Shown: positions 26,879 through 35,630, numbered from the stretch's first letter. The stretch is DNA of 64,000 nt from an uncultured Paracoccaceae bacterium (GCA_947488175.1 CANKYO010000009.1:148550-212549); one strand, 5' to 3'. Numbers and translations: made by a program. The notes: generated by a model not told the origin, from the sequence alone.

Positions 26879-26899
26879 GTCCCGGATCAAGTCCGGGAC
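26879..26899. repeat. short palindromic intergenic repeat
   Basis: A 21-base near-palindrome beginning GTCCCGG and ending CCGGGAC with ATCAAGT in the middle. I recall this type as frequent in alphaproteobacterial intergenic DNA. It follows the alcohol dehydrogenase stop and could act as a 3' hairpin. Confidence 0.6.
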
Positions 26900-26962
26900 G
26901 GCTGGCTTGACGACGGCGGGCGTGGCGCTGCGTCCGCAACTGCACGCATCAGAGGCGAAACC

Positions 26963-26987
26963 GTAAGATGATCTTGATCCATCCTAC
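26963..26987 (+). repeat. degenerate REP-like element
   Basis: GTAAGATG-ATCTTGATC-CATCCTAC keeps the CGTAAGATG..CATC frame of the REP units at 1.4 and 9.6 kb, but the GGG/CCC stem bases are lost. It overlaps the end of the convergent GNAT gene. Confidence 0.4.
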
Positions 26988-27424
26988 CCGTCCATCGCCC
27001 TGTCCCAATCGTACACAACAATGCCGCCGGTTTCGCGCGCGTCCAGTGACCGGTAAAGCGCCCGGGCGGCCACATTGTCGGTCTCCGTAGCAAGCCAGAT
27101 CCCATCGCACCCCCGGTCGCGCGCAACCTGCATCAGCCTGTCACAAAGCCGTTTGGCGATGCCTTGCCGCTGATATTCGTCTCGCACCCCGACCTCGGCG
27201 ATGAAGAAGGCAGGCGGTTTGTCCGGATGCAGCAGGATCTGGCCCGTGGCCATCCCCACAACATCGGCCCCGTCCAAAGCCAGCACGATCTCGTGCTGCG
27301 GGTCGGCCAGAAAGGCCTTTGCCTGATCCGGCAGGATCGGATTGTCAAAAAGGCCCGACTTGACCACCAACAGCAGGTCCAGATCATCTGGACCCAGGTG
27401 GCGAAGCGTGATTGTGTCGCCCAT
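26984..27424 (-). CDS. GNAT-family N-acetyltransferase
   Basis: A 146-residue acetyltransferase starting MGDTITLRHLGPDDLDLLL. The acetyl-CoA loop is EVGVRDEYQRQGIAKRLCDR (RQGIA) and the C-terminal part has ETDNVAARALYRSLDARE. The overall layout resembles AAC(3)-I aminoglycoside acetyltransferases, but many such proteins act on other amines; resistance should not be assumed. The start at 27424 lies 27 bases from the divergent enolase-superfamily gene. Confidence 0.85.
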   Translation of the reverse strand: MGDTITLRHLGPDDLDLLLVVKSGLFDNPILPDQAKAFLADPQHEIVLALDGADVVGMATGQILLHPDKPPAFFIAEVGVRDEYQRQGIAKRLCDRLMQVARDRGCDGIWLATETDNVAARALYRSLDARETGGIVVYDWDRAMDG

Positions 27425-27451
27425 AACATCCTCGTGACCAAAGGTGCGCAC

Positions 27452-28684
27452 ATGAAACTCGCCGATCTTGATGTGATTGTCACGGCACCCCCGGCCCCAG
27501 GCTGGGGCGGGCGCTATTGGATCATTCCAAAGGTGACGACGGATACAGGCATTGTGGGTTACGGCGAATGCTACGCGTCCTCGGTTGGGCCAGAGGCGAT
27601 GACGGCGGTCATCAGGGATGTGTTCGAGCGCCACATGGCGGGCCAAAACCCTGAAGACATCGAATTGATGTTTCGCCGGGTCTATTCAGCAGGCTTCACT
27701 CAGCGCCCGGACTTGACGGTGATTGGCGCCTGGTCGGGGCTGGAGATCGCATGCTGGGACATCCTCGGCAAAGACCGTGACCGCCCGGTCCATGCCCTGA
27801 TCGGGGGCCGGATGAATGACCGCATCCGCGCCTATACCTATCTTTATCCCCGGCCGTCGCACCCCCTGCCCGCCTTCTGGGCCAGTCCCGATATGGCGGC
27901 CGAGGTCGCGCTGGATATGGTCGAAAAGGGCTATACAGCTGTCAAATTCGATCCGGCAGGCCCCTACACCATCCGTGGCGGGCATATGCCGTCGATGCAT
28001 GACATCTCCCTGTCGGTGGCGTTCTGCAAGGCGATCCGTGAGGCGGTTGGCGACCGCGCCGATCTGCTTTTTGGCACACATGGGCAATTCAGCACCGGCG
28101 GGGCGATCCGCATGGGGCAAGCGTTGGAGCCCTACAGCCCGCTTTGGTACGAAGAACCGATCCCGCCAGACAATGTGGCCGAGATGGCCAAGGTGGCCGC
28201 GGCGGTACGTATACCCGTGGCCACCGGCGAGCGGCTGACGACAAAGGCGGAATTTGCCGAAATCCTGCGACAGGGTGCGGCCACGATCCTGCAGCCGGCG
28301 CTTGGGCGGGCTGGCGGTATCTGGGAAACCAAGAAGATTGCGGCATTGGCTGAAGTCCATAACGCCCAGATGGCCCCGCATCTTTATGCCGGGCCAGTGG
28401 AATGGGCGGCGAATGTGCAGCTGGCCGCGTCGATCCCGAATATCCTGATGGCCGAAACGATCGAGACGCCGTTTCATCACGACCTGATCAAGGGATCGAT
28501 CACGGTCGAGGATGGCTATATCCCGGTGCCGACCGCTCCGGGGCTGGGGATTGATTTCGACGAGGCCTTGGCCCGTGCGCATCCCTATGAAGGGGACGGA
28601 TTGCACCTGCAGATGCAGGAGGAGCCGATCAGTTATTCCGAGGTGAACAGTTTTGCGGGTGGTGCGCCGGTGAAGGTGGAGTAG
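27452..28684 (+). CDS. mandelate racemase/muconate-lactonizing enzyme family protein
   Basis: A 410-residue enolase-superfamily enzyme, probably a sugar-acid dehydratase or racemase. The capping domain starts MKLADLDVIVTAPPAPGW; the barrel carries AVKFDPAGPYT, FGTHGQFSTGGAIR, WYEEPIPPDNVAEMAKV and VATGERLTTK, with the histidine in MAPHLYAGPVEWAANVQ. Metal ligands appear as EEP and GER; the first ligand position in FGTHGQ is unusual. The start at ATG 27452 (MKLADLD) follows a GGTGCG stretch. Substrate unknown. Confidence 0.85.
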   Translation: MKLADLDVIVTAPPAPGWGGRYWIIPKVTTDTGIVGYGECYASSVGPEAMTAVIRDVFERHMAGQNPEDIELMFRRVYSAGFTQRPDLTVIGAWSGLEIACWDILGKDRDRPVHALIGGRMNDRIRAYTYLYPRPSHPLPAFWASPDMAAEVALDMVEKGYTAVKFDPAGPYTIRGGHMPSMHDISLSVAFCKAIREAVGDRADLLFGTHGQFSTGGAIRMGQALEPYSPLWYEEPIPPDNVAEMAKVAAAVRIPVATGERLTTKAEFAEILRQGAATILQPALGRAGGIWETKKIAALAEVHNAQMAPHLYAGPVEWAANVQLAASIPNILMAETIETPFHHDLIKGSITVEDGYIPVPTAPGLGIDFDEALARAHPYEGDGLHLQMQEEPISYSEVNSFAGGAPVKVE

Positions 28685-29113
28685 TGAAAAAGGACACATG
28701 CACACGTTGAGCGCGACGGGGTTAACGTCTGGTTTGAGCCCAGAGTACCGGATGCCGCAAACTGCACGAATGCCCGGTTCTCAGGTTGGATCAGGAAGCT
28801 TTCGATAATCAAACTGAATTTTTTGCGGGCTTTGATACCTCTCCTTTCGAACGCCATCGCGATGCGGCTCCGTGCAAACTTCGAAGGTAAGCATCCATTG
28901 AACCCGATCTAAAGCCTGCCGATTATCGAGGCTAAACAGTCTGGATCAGAAGGCAACGTCGACTTTACCTCACACCACCCCTGTTCAGCCTTGTCCGCCG
29001 TAGCAAAGGTGGTCGAAATGGCGCGTTCGGCGCTCATGTTGTGACGATCCGACGATGGCAACAAGCTAACCTGTTGCCATCACCCGCACCGGTCGCAGCC
29101 AGAGAGCCAGCCG
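28685..29113. other. gene-poor stretch between the enolase-family gene and the CHAT module
   Basis: About 430 bases. Short frames in it have no recognisable protein pattern, and one on the minus strand overlaps the end of the upstream gene. It has no clear terminator or repeat. It may hold decayed remnants at the edge of the accessory islet. Confidence 0.5.
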
Positions 29114-29473
29114 CTATCCTTCTGCGGCCGCTGCGAGCTCTTTCAGGTCGTCCTCGGTGGCGGTGACAATGTCGACCCTCTTGCCGCGGATTTCGATGAT
29201 GGCGGTTTTGAGTGCCTTGGACTCTTCAACAAGCTTGCGGGTTGTCGCGACAAGTTTGGTGACCGCTTCCACTAGTGAATGTCCCTGGTTGACCAGTACA
29301 ACAGCAGCGGCAAGGATCGAGGCGGCGTCGGCAAGGCCGATCCGCTCATTGCTTTCGCGCACCATGAATTTGTCGATTTCGGTCGCGCCCTCATAGCTCT
29401 GTTTGATCTCGTTCTGCGCCTCTGACAGGTCGGAATCCGGGTCAACGGCAAATGTAATCTTGATTGAGCTCAA
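29114..29473 (-). CDS. small EACC1-like protein of a CHAT module
   Basis: A 119-residue protein and the last gene of a three-gene run. It starts MSSIKITFAVDPDSDLSEAQ, has a small hydrophobic helix (ADAASILAAAVVLVNQG, residues 48-64), then KLVATTRKLVEESKALKTAI, and ends with a beta hairpin-like IIEIRGKRVDIVTATEDDLK. By eye this order (strand-rich start, central helix, charged strand VDIxTATEDDLK near the end) resembles EACC1, the small constant component seen beside CHAT or trypsin-like effectors in NTP-dependent conflict systems. That match is inference. It overlaps the CHAT gene by 4 bases. Confidence 0.72.
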   Translation of the reverse strand: MSSIKITFAVDPDSDLSEAQNEIKQSYEGATEIDKFMVRESNERIGLADAASILAAAVVLVNQGHSLVEAVTKLVATTRKLVEESKALKTAIIEIRGKRVDIVTATEDDLKELAAAAEG

Positions 29474-31260
29474 CGATCCATCCTTCGTTGTGGTTCAAAC
29501 TGGCCTCGCCCGACGATAAGGAATGGGGCCCAGTAATCTACATAAACATCTTCAAAATCACGGTTGTCAACGATGAATACCCGCATGGCTTCCGCCAAGG
29601 CAATATCCGCAGGCTCGCCGCTGGCGAATGCACGATGAAAAGCGACGATGATCTGCTCTGCGAACTCGTCGTCGGTCGGAAACAAGGCAGCGACCATCAG
29701 CCGGGCGCCAGACGCAAAGAAGGCCGCTTGCAGTCCAAGCAGATCATCCGCGGGAATATCCCGCATCTTGCGCCCGCTGATCGCACGCTGTCCCGATGAA
29801 CAGGCCGACAGCACAACCGTATCAGCCGATAGCCCTGCCGCCCAGATATCGAGCCCGTCGAGCTTCGCCTGCTGAAGATAAAGATGCGATTCCAAAGGTG
29901 TATCCCCGGCGACACCTTCGCCATGGCAGGACAAGTGCAGGACTGATGGCCGCCTATCAGCGGCAGACGTCGTCAGTTGCCCCTCGCTGGCATCGGGGGG
30001 CAAGACGGTGCTTTCCCATCCGGCCGCGCTGTAGATCGTATGGGTTTGAGCGACTTCCAACTCCGCATGGGGAAGTTCGCGCAGACCGTGCGCATCATAT
30101 GACACGATGCCAATGGCCAGTGCCGACATTGTGGCCGGGGCAGAAACCTCCTCAAGGAACATATCAAGGCTGGGGGCGTAGCGCAGCGCCCAACGCTCAA
30201 CAACAAAACCGTCGGGCAGCCGCACCGCCGCAAAAGGGATATGGTGGAGCGATTTATGCGGCACGATCACCAGCCGCTGTGCCGAGTGCAGGATGCTCTG
30301 CATGTCCGATGCAGTCGGCCACAGGATATCGGCAAATCGGCTGATGTCGCTGGCGTTGCGAAAGCCGCCACTCTCCGCCACGCTGAGCCGCCCGAGATAG
30401 GTCGCCAACTCTTCTCGCGTTGCGTCGGTCACCTCGACCGTGTCATGCGCCAGATTGTCGCGATCAAGAACGAAGCGCAGCAGCTTGCCGTGTCCGATCC
30501 AATGGAAATAGAGGGCCGCCTCGCCTTCCCGCAATACAGCCTGGGCAAGCTTTCGCGTTCCGCCACCGGTCGTCATGGCATCACGGCAGTCCCGCATGAA
30601 ACGATCCCACAGACCACGGCGGTCAATTTCCAGTTCGGTGGTGTTTTTTCCCCTGCGCCTTGCGTCTTCGATGCGCTTGCCAATGGATCGGATCTGTTCA
30701 CGGTAGACCTGCGAGGTTGCGTTTTTGCGCACTTTGGGTGTGCGCGACTTGGTCAGCTCTGCCCTGTCGATGGCCAGATTGACGTCGCCGCGCGCCAGCG
30801 CAACTTCTACCCCGTAATCATAAAGCGCGATCCGCGTCCTCAAAAAACCCGCGCGTTCATATGGCGCAGAGATCGTCGCGCGCACCTTCTCGGCCAAGGC
30901 GATGCCGGTCGCGCAAACACGCTCTAACGCGTCATCGTCGCCAAGACGTGCGAGCGCATGGGCCTGCAACAGCAAACTGTCGATCAGCAGGGTATCGGAC
31001 GACGCCAACCCGATGGAGCGCGCGGCCTCTTCGGCCGCGATCAACGCACGCGCTGCCAGCCCGTCAAAAAGAAGAAGCTCTGACTGACATTGATGGCATC
31101 GGCATAACATACCGGGATCACCCAAACCGCCGGCATCCGCAAAAAGCTGGTCCAGCTTTTCGTGCAGGCCATCAGTCTGATCCCCGTCTGATAGCGTGGA
31201 AATGTCCTGCACCAGCTGTTCGAGATCCAACGCCAGTGTGATGACGGCAGAATAGCTCAT
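29470..31260 (-). CDS. CHAT-domain protease
   Basis: A 596-residue protein. The C-terminal half is a CHAT (caspase-like) peptidase domain: VIVPHKSLHHIPFAAVRLPD, LHLSCHGEG (catalytic His about residue 446), VVLSACSSGQ (catalytic Cys about residue 487) and the closing YWAPFLIVGRG. The N-terminal half is helical and may contain TPR-like helices (ARALIAAEEAARSIGLA, LLLQAHALARLGDDDALERV). A CRCHQC cluster near residue 53 is unusual and could bind metal. CHAT proteases act in several bacterial defence and death systems, where a partner triggers cleavage of a specific target. Both neighbours overlap it by four bases. Confidence 0.9.
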   Translation of the reverse strand: MSYSAVITLALDLEQLVQDISTLSDGDQTDGLHEKLDQLFADAGGLGDPGMLCRCHQCQSELLLFDGLAARALIAAEEAARSIGLASSDTLLIDSLLLQAHALARLGDDDALERVCATGIALAEKVRATISAPYERAGFLRTRIALYDYGVEVALARGDVNLAIDRAELTKSRTPKVRKNATSQVYREQIRSIGKRIEDARRRGKNTTELEIDRRGLWDRFMRDCRDAMTTGGGTRKLAQAVLREGEAALYFHWIGHGKLLRFVLDRDNLAHDTVEVTDATREELATYLGRLSVAESGGFRNASDISRFADILWPTASDMQSILHSAQRLVIVPHKSLHHIPFAAVRLPDGFVVERWALRYAPSLDMFLEEVSAPATMSALAIGIVSYDAHGLRELPHAELEVAQTHTIYSAAGWESTVLPPDASEGQLTTSAADRRPSVLHLSCHGEGVAGDTPLESHLYLQQAKLDGLDIWAAGLSADTVVLSACSSGQRAISGRKMRDIPADDLLGLQAAFFASGARLMVAALFPTDDEFAEQIIVAFHRAFASGEPADIALAEAMRVFIVDNRDFEDVYVDYWAPFLIVGRGQFEPQRRMDR

Positions 31261-32690
31261 GTCGGGTCGTCAAATTTCTCCGTTCCGAAAAGACCCATCA
31301 TGCCTTGCCTGAGCGCGTCGCCAATTTCGCGGCTGTCGATCTCTTCCAGCTTATGCGTGTACGCTGCGACCTTCTGCTGATCCGCGACAAAGTCCGGATC
31401 GCCAGGATTGCTTTTGCCGAAGAGCCTGATGAACTGAAGATAGAGGCTTTTGTAGGCCGCACGCAGCTTGACCATTTCGCTGGCAGCGGCGCCGCCGGAA
31501 TCAGGGTCGCTGACAATCTCGGCAAGGCTTTGCACCATTTCGTCCCCTGTCGGCGGGAAGAGCTGATTATCAGCCAGCAGCTTCTCACTCATGATCAGCA
31601 GATCAAGGGCGCCCTTCTGATCGTTCATGCCGACATAAGATGCTTTGTCAATCAGGCGATGCGCCTCATCGAGCGGCAGCTCGGCCGGATCGTCAAGATA
31701 ATCCGGCATGACATTACCTTGCCCGCCGATCTTTGAGCGAAGATCATGCATGTTACGCTTGACGGCCCGAAGTTTTTCTTCGGGCAAGGCCCCTGCTGGG
31801 AAGTCACTGATACGCTCAAGATAGCCCAGCGCCCGCACGAAATTCGCCTTGTCATCACCCTCTCGTGGCAATGCTTCGCAGGCACGGGCAGCGGTTTGAA
31901 GCGTGACCAGCATGTCAGGATATAGCTTGTCGATGTCAAATCCATCTGGCCCCTTGGGCGCGTCCTTGATCAGGCGCTGCTGCTTTGCGTAAGCCAGATC
32001 GAGGTTGGCAAGAACATCTTCGTTGACCAAGAACGGCTGCGCCCGCGCCATCGCAGACATCGTCAAACTGCTGGCCTCTTGGTCAAGTGCGTAGGCCTGC
32101 ACCAAGCTCAGCAGCCCGGTTTCAGGATAGCTGATCGTGTTGCTTTCATCCTTGGGAAAAAGATCTTCTATCTGGTCAAGATAGTGCCGAACTCGCGAAG
32201 CGCGCTCATTCTGGGGCTGGTCCGGCGGCGGGTCGGGGCTTGGGCCAGACGGCGTCCTATCAGAGACCTGTGCGAAGTTTGCAGGAGGCGCAGGCTGCGC
32301 CGATCGTTCGGCCCAATATTCCTGGGCGAGCTTGTGCATCAGCGCGTAGATCTCAACCAGACGCTCAGCTTCGGGGTCGTTCATCGTTTGACCACTTCGG
32401 ATCATGGCCATCCTGTAAGCGACACGGTCTTCTGTCGTGTTGCCCCAACTTTGGTCGTGACGCGGCTTCTGTGCCTGTTCGGCAGCCTGATCATAGCTCT
32501 GCGACACCACGGACAGAAACATCCGGTAGTCGCTTTCATCGTCTAGCGTATTGATATGCTTGCGCAGCGCGATCTTGCCGCTTTCGATATCCGGTGATTG
32601 CATGATGTGATCGACGGCAGCCTTCTGAGTCAGATATTTCAACCCGGCCGTTGCAACTGATCCTGCCGCTTTCTTGAGAAAATCCCACAT
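31257..32690 (-). CDS. helical protein, first gene of the CHAT module
   Basis: A 477-residue protein of unknown family. It is predicted almost entirely helical, with a short N-terminal MWDFLKKAAGSVATAGLKYL, a proline-rich linker around residues 135-165 (AQPAPP, PSPDPPPDQP), and then long amphipathic helices. No signal peptide, NTPase loop or nuclease motif is visible. Its gene is first in the run and its stop overlaps the CHAT start by four bases, so it is most likely a partner of the protease: a substrate, sensor or adaptor. That role is inference. GGGGACAAATT precedes the ATG at 32690. Confidence 0.78.
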   Translation of the reverse strand: MWDFLKKAAGSVATAGLKYLTQKAAVDHIMQSPDIESGKIALRKHINTLDDESDYRMFLSVVSQSYDQAAEQAQKPRHDQSWGNTTEDRVAYRMAMIRSGQTMNDPEAERLVEIYALMHKLAQEYWAERSAQPAPPANFAQVSDRTPSGPSPDPPPDQPQNERASRVRHYLDQIEDLFPKDESNTISYPETGLLSLVQAYALDQEASSLTMSAMARAQPFLVNEDVLANLDLAYAKQQRLIKDAPKGPDGFDIDKLYPDMLVTLQTAARACEALPREGDDKANFVRALGYLERISDFPAGALPEEKLRAVKRNMHDLRSKIGGQGNVMPDYLDDPAELPLDEAHRLIDKASYVGMNDQKGALDLLIMSEKLLADNQLFPPTGDEMVQSLAEIVSDPDSGGAAASEMVKLRAAYKSLYLQFIRLFGKSNPGDPDFVADQQKVAAYTHKLEEIDSREIGDALRQGMMGLFGTEKFDDPT

Positions 32691-33044
32691 AATTTGTCCC
32701 CTGAAACTCTACGTTCAAAAGTCTGCGCGCGGCTGCAATATGAAGTTTCTTGGTCTCTGCGCCTGCGGCTGCACCCATCAGAACAGATTTTCCCAAGCCA
32801 AAATATGCTTTCTAAACGCAAATCAGCGCCGATCAGGACCAGGCTCACGCCCCAAGAAACCGCATGTGACAACACTTGACTACGGCTAAAATTCCACAAT
32901 GCCTGAAGATGTTAGCATAAATGGACATATGCCCATAGCAGTTCTTTCTTAACTTTGGTCGCAACGGCCCGTGCCAAGACACCACCCCTCGATTACACCT
33001 CATTAGCCAAGCGGCGAACCGGATCGTGAACTGGCTGGCCCCCG
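32691..33044. other. promoter-side gap of the CHAT module
   Basis: About 350 bases containing no convincing gene. It should include the promoter of the CHAT run, and the right end abuts the apparently truncated MFS gene. Short minus-strand frames here have no recognisable protein pattern. Confidence 0.5.
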
Positions 33045-34142
33045 TCAACTCACCAAAACCGCAAAACTCGCCGCCAGAGTCATGGCATGTCGCCGCTTGA
33101 AGATCCGGCTGATGTGCGGAGACAGAGATGCGCCGAAAGCGATGGAGAAGAAATAGGTCGCAGTGACGACACCTATGACGGTGTTTGCATAACCCTCGTC
33201 CAACATGGGTTTTGCATGGGTCGGCCAGAATACCTCGACAGGGTTGGTTGCCATCAGAAAGAATGCCAACGCTGCCAGAAGTACCGACAGAGCGGGATGT
33301 TTCAGAGCCAAAACGCTCGCGTCCTTTATCACCGTTGAGACATTCGCGAAGCCCTGCATGAGAGCAGTGACGTCTCTCGGACGCGGTTTTTCGACAATGG
33401 CCAACATCGTGAAAACAAGCACGCCCAACATCACACCGAAGCTTGCCACGTAGGACACATCATAGATGCTGAACCCAAGGCTTTTCGCGACCTCGCCTAA
33501 AACATCGGGCATTAGACCTCCCAAGACGGCGCCAATGGCCAACCCCACGGCATTGGCCCATTGCGCTTTGGCCAGTGCGGGCTGGACATCCACATTGGGT
33601 GCTGCGGCATTGAAAGTTTCGACAAACCACGCATCAAGCGTGCCCGACCTGAGCGCGCGTCCAAAACCGATGAATGCAAATGAAAGCGCCAGAACATGGA
33701 AATCACGCGTCGAGAGAAAGAGCACGAGCGAAATCAAGCTGGCGACGACCGCCGTCAAAAAGACTGGCTTGCGGCCAATACTGTCGGCGAGGCCACCAAA
33801 CGGCAACTCCATCGCCATCGTCGTGAGCGAGTAGACCCCGAAGAGAAGCGAGATTTGAAAGAGGTCCATGCCACGGTCAGTCAATGCCAGAGCAACAACG
33901 GCGACTGTCAGTCCCATCGCAAAACGGTCAAGGAACTGGTGTATCTGAAACACGCGAATGTGCCGTCGCGCTGATCCGTTCAGTGCCGCGAAAGAGAACT
34001 CGATTTCGGTGACCATCCTTGCAGCATCGTCGTTGGCGTCGACGTGCACAATACCTCGGGTGAGCCGTAACGGTTTTCGCAAAACAAAGCCGCCGTTCGA
34101 ACCGGCGCAGCAAATGGTCGCAAAGTCCCGCGAAGCCGCCAT
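33045..34142 (-). CDS. MFS transporter, apparently truncated at the C-terminus
   Basis: A 365-residue frame with about 9-10 membrane segments, against 12 usual for the family. It contains the MFS loop motif GGLADSIGRKPVFLTAV and ends soon after RRHAMTLAASFAVLVS, where a normal protein would continue for about two more helices. The start is uncertain: ATG 34142 has a GGGAAGAG site, while ATG 34016 (MVTEIEF) gives a more family-like N-terminus. It is divergent from the TetR gene with a TetR-type operator between them, so it may be a regulated but damaged exporter. Confidence 0.7.
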   Translation of the reverse strand: MAASRDFATICCAGSNGGFVLRKPLRLTRGIVHVDANDDAARMVTEIEFSFAALNGSARRHIRVFQIHQFLDRFAMGLTVAVVALALTDRGMDLFQISLLFGVYSLTTMAMELPFGGLADSIGRKPVFLTAVVASLISLVLFLSTRDFHVLALSFAFIGFGRALRSGTLDAWFVETFNAAAPNVDVQPALAKAQWANAVGLAIGAVLGGLMPDVLGEVAKSLGFSIYDVSYVASFGVMLGVLVFTMLAIVEKPRPRDVTALMQGFANVSTVIKDASVLALKHPALSVLLAALAFFLMATNPVEVFWPTHAKPMLDEGYANTVIGVVTATYFFSIAFGASLSPHISRIFKRRHAMTLAASFAVLVS

Positions 34143-34182
34143 CTACGCCACTCTTCCCATCTTGAAAATCCTCTCCTATAAC

Positions 34183-34195
34183 TGAACTACGTTCA
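34183..34195. promoter_or_regulatory. TetR operator candidate 1 (tetR/MFS divergent promoter)
   Basis: TGAAC-TAC-GTTCA, a perfect inverted repeat 12 bases upstream of the TetR start codon and between divergent genes. Two more copies of the same TGAAC-N3-GTTCA pattern occur around the pspA promoter. Confidence 0.75.
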
Positions 34196-34207
34196 ACTGA
34201 GGGTGAC

Positions 34208-34807
34208 ATGGCAGGTAAAGTGGCAGAGCGGCGCGCGGCGTTGCGTGAGAATTTGGTTTTGATTGCAGAGCGGACGATTGCAGACCACGGGCTGGGCGCT
34301 TTGCGCGCCCGCGATCTGGCGTCTGAGGCGGGATGCGCTGTTGGTGCCATCTATAACGTCTTTGGCGATCTGACCGATCTGGTTCTGACCGTGAACGCCC
34401 GAACCTTTCACCGCTTGGGCGCTGATGTCGCCGAAGCCCTGGCCGATGCCCCGCAGGACCCGGTGGAACAGCTGGTGGTCATGGCGCAGGCCTATCATCG
34501 CTTTGCTGCGGAAAACCACCAAAGCTGGCGCGCGCTGTTTGATGTGGAACGCGCCCCGGGCGAAGCGGCGCCGGACTGGTATCTGGAAGAAATGGGGCGG
34601 CTCTTTACCTATATCTCTGACCCGCTGGCGGTGATTTTCCCGGATCGCGATTCTCAGGAACATGCGCTTTTGACCCGCGCGCTGTTCTCATCGGTGCATG
34701 GAATCGTGCTTTTGGGGCTGGATGAGGCCAGCGCTGGTGTGCCGTCTGATGATATAGACCGCATGATCGCCCTTGTTTTAAGGCAGTTGACGGCCTCTCG
34801 AAAATAA
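34208..34807 (+). CDS. TetR-family transcriptional regulator
   Basis: A 199-residue regulator. The N-terminal helix-turn-helix reads LIAERTIADHGLGALRARDL ASEAGCAVGAIYNVFGDLTD, and the rest is a helical ligand-binding domain with FAAENHQSWRALFDVE. The matching operators upstream of it and on both sides of the pspA promoter suggest it represses itself and the PspA operon, and possibly the divergent MFS gene. The inducer is unknown; given the targets, a membrane-active compound or lipid is plausible but unproven. Confidence 0.9.
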   Translation: MAGKVAERRAALRENLVLIAERTIADHGLGALRARDLASEAGCAVGAIYNVFGDLTDLVLTVNARTFHRLGADVAEALADAPQDPVEQLVVMAQAYHRFAAENHQSWRALFDVERAPGEAAPDWYLEEMGRLFTYISDPLAVIFPDRDSQEHALLTRALFSSVHGIVLLGLDEASAGVPSDDIDRMIALVLRQLTASRK

Positions 34808-34808
34808 T

Positions 34809-34823
34809 TTGAACATTGTTCAA
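34809..34823. promoter_or_regulatory. TetR operator candidate 2 (upstream of pspA promoter)
   Basis: TTGAAC-ATT-GTTCAA, a perfect 15-base inverted repeat just upstream of a -35-like TTGAAC (34832-34837) with a -10-like TATCTC 17 bases later (34855-34860). Confidence 0.75.
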
Positions 34824-34831
34824 GTTTTCTC

Positions 34832-34860
34832 TTGAACGGTAGGGCGCTAGTTGCTATCTC
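34832..34860 (+). promoter_or_regulatory. probable pspA promoter
   Basis: TTGAAC at 34832-34837 and TATCTC at 34855-34860 are separated by 17 bases. Operators lie on both sides, which suits repression. Confidence 0.5.
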
Positions 34861-34867
34861 TATTTCA

Positions 34868-34880
34868 TGAACAGTGTTCA
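34868..34880. promoter_or_regulatory. TetR operator candidate 3 (downstream of pspA promoter)
   Basis: TGAAC-AGT-GTTCA, a perfect inverted repeat in the untranslated leader of pspA, about 8 bases past the -10-like box. It also overlaps a spurious upstream ATG at 34867, another reason to start pspA at 34909. Confidence 0.75.
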
Positions 34881-34908
34881 CACACTGAAGCGAAACGGAG
34901 AGACACCA

Positions 34909-35589
34909 ATGTTCAAGACACTCGCCACCCTGATCCATGGGCAGAATGCACGGGCCGAAGACCGCGTGCGCGACGCCTTTGCGATTGAACTGATTGACCA
35001 GAAAATCCGCGAAAGCGAAAACAGCCTGCGGGCCGCCAAGGCCACACTTGCCAGCCTGATCCAGCGCCAGCGGTCAGAGCAAAAGCAGCACAGCGCGTTG
35101 AAATCGCGGATCACCGATCTGACGAAGCGCGCCAAGGAAGCGCTCGACAATGACCGCGAGGATATGGCCGCCGAGGCTGCCCGCGCCATCGCGTCGATGG
35201 AAAACGAACTGACCGTGCGGACCGAAACGCTGGACCGTCTGGACCAGAAGGTAATGCGCCTGCGGTCTTCCATCGAAAGCGGCCACCGCCGGATCATCGA
35301 TCTGAAACAGGGTGCTATTCAGGCCCGGGCGGTGCGCCGCGAACAGAATATCCAGATGCAGATGTCGCGCACTGGCGTCACATCGGGCAGCGTGGAAGAG
35401 GCCGAAGAGCTGATTTCCCGAGTGTTGGGCAAGGATGACCCGTTCGAGCGCAGCGAAATTCTGGCCGATATCAACCGCGACCTGAACAACGATACGCTGA
35501 CTGATCGGATGGCGGATGCTGGCTTTGGCGCTGCAACCCGGTCCACTGCTGACGATGTTCTGGCCCGCCTGAAGGCCGGCAAGAAGTAA
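34909..35589 (+). CDS. PspA/IM30-family membrane stress protein
   Basis: A 226-residue coiled-coil protein of the phage-shock family, which binds and repairs stressed inner membranes. It begins MFKTLATLIHGQNARAEDRV (amphipathic helix) and has long heptad-rich helices through LKSRITDLTKRAKEALDND and MENELTVRTETLDRLDQKV. No PspF-type activator is nearby; regulation seems to be by the neighbouring TetR. The start at 34909 follows GGAGAG and lies downstream of the third operator. YiaA follows 41 bases later. Confidence 0.87.
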   Translation: MFKTLATLIHGQNARAEDRVRDAFAIELIDQKIRESENSLRAAKATLASLIQRQRSEQKQHSALKSRITDLTKRAKEALDNDREDMAAEAARAIASMENELTVRTETLDRLDQKVMRLRSSIESGHRRIIDLKQGAIQARAVRREQNIQMQMSRTGVTSGSVEEAEELISRVLGKDDPFERSEILADINRDLNNDTLTDRMADAGFGAATRSTADDVLARLKAGKK

Positions 35590-35630
35590 CCTCACAAACC
35601 AAGACAATACGCATTCAAAGGAATAGAAAA

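Noticed and set aside
28633..28857. A 74-residue minus-strand frame over the end of the enolase-family gene
   Set aside because: It overlaps a well-supported gene and has no recognisable pattern.
34867..34908. An upstream ATG extending PspA by 14 residues
   Set aside because: The ATG lies in the third TetR operator and has no ribosome site; GGAGAG fits the ATG at 34909.
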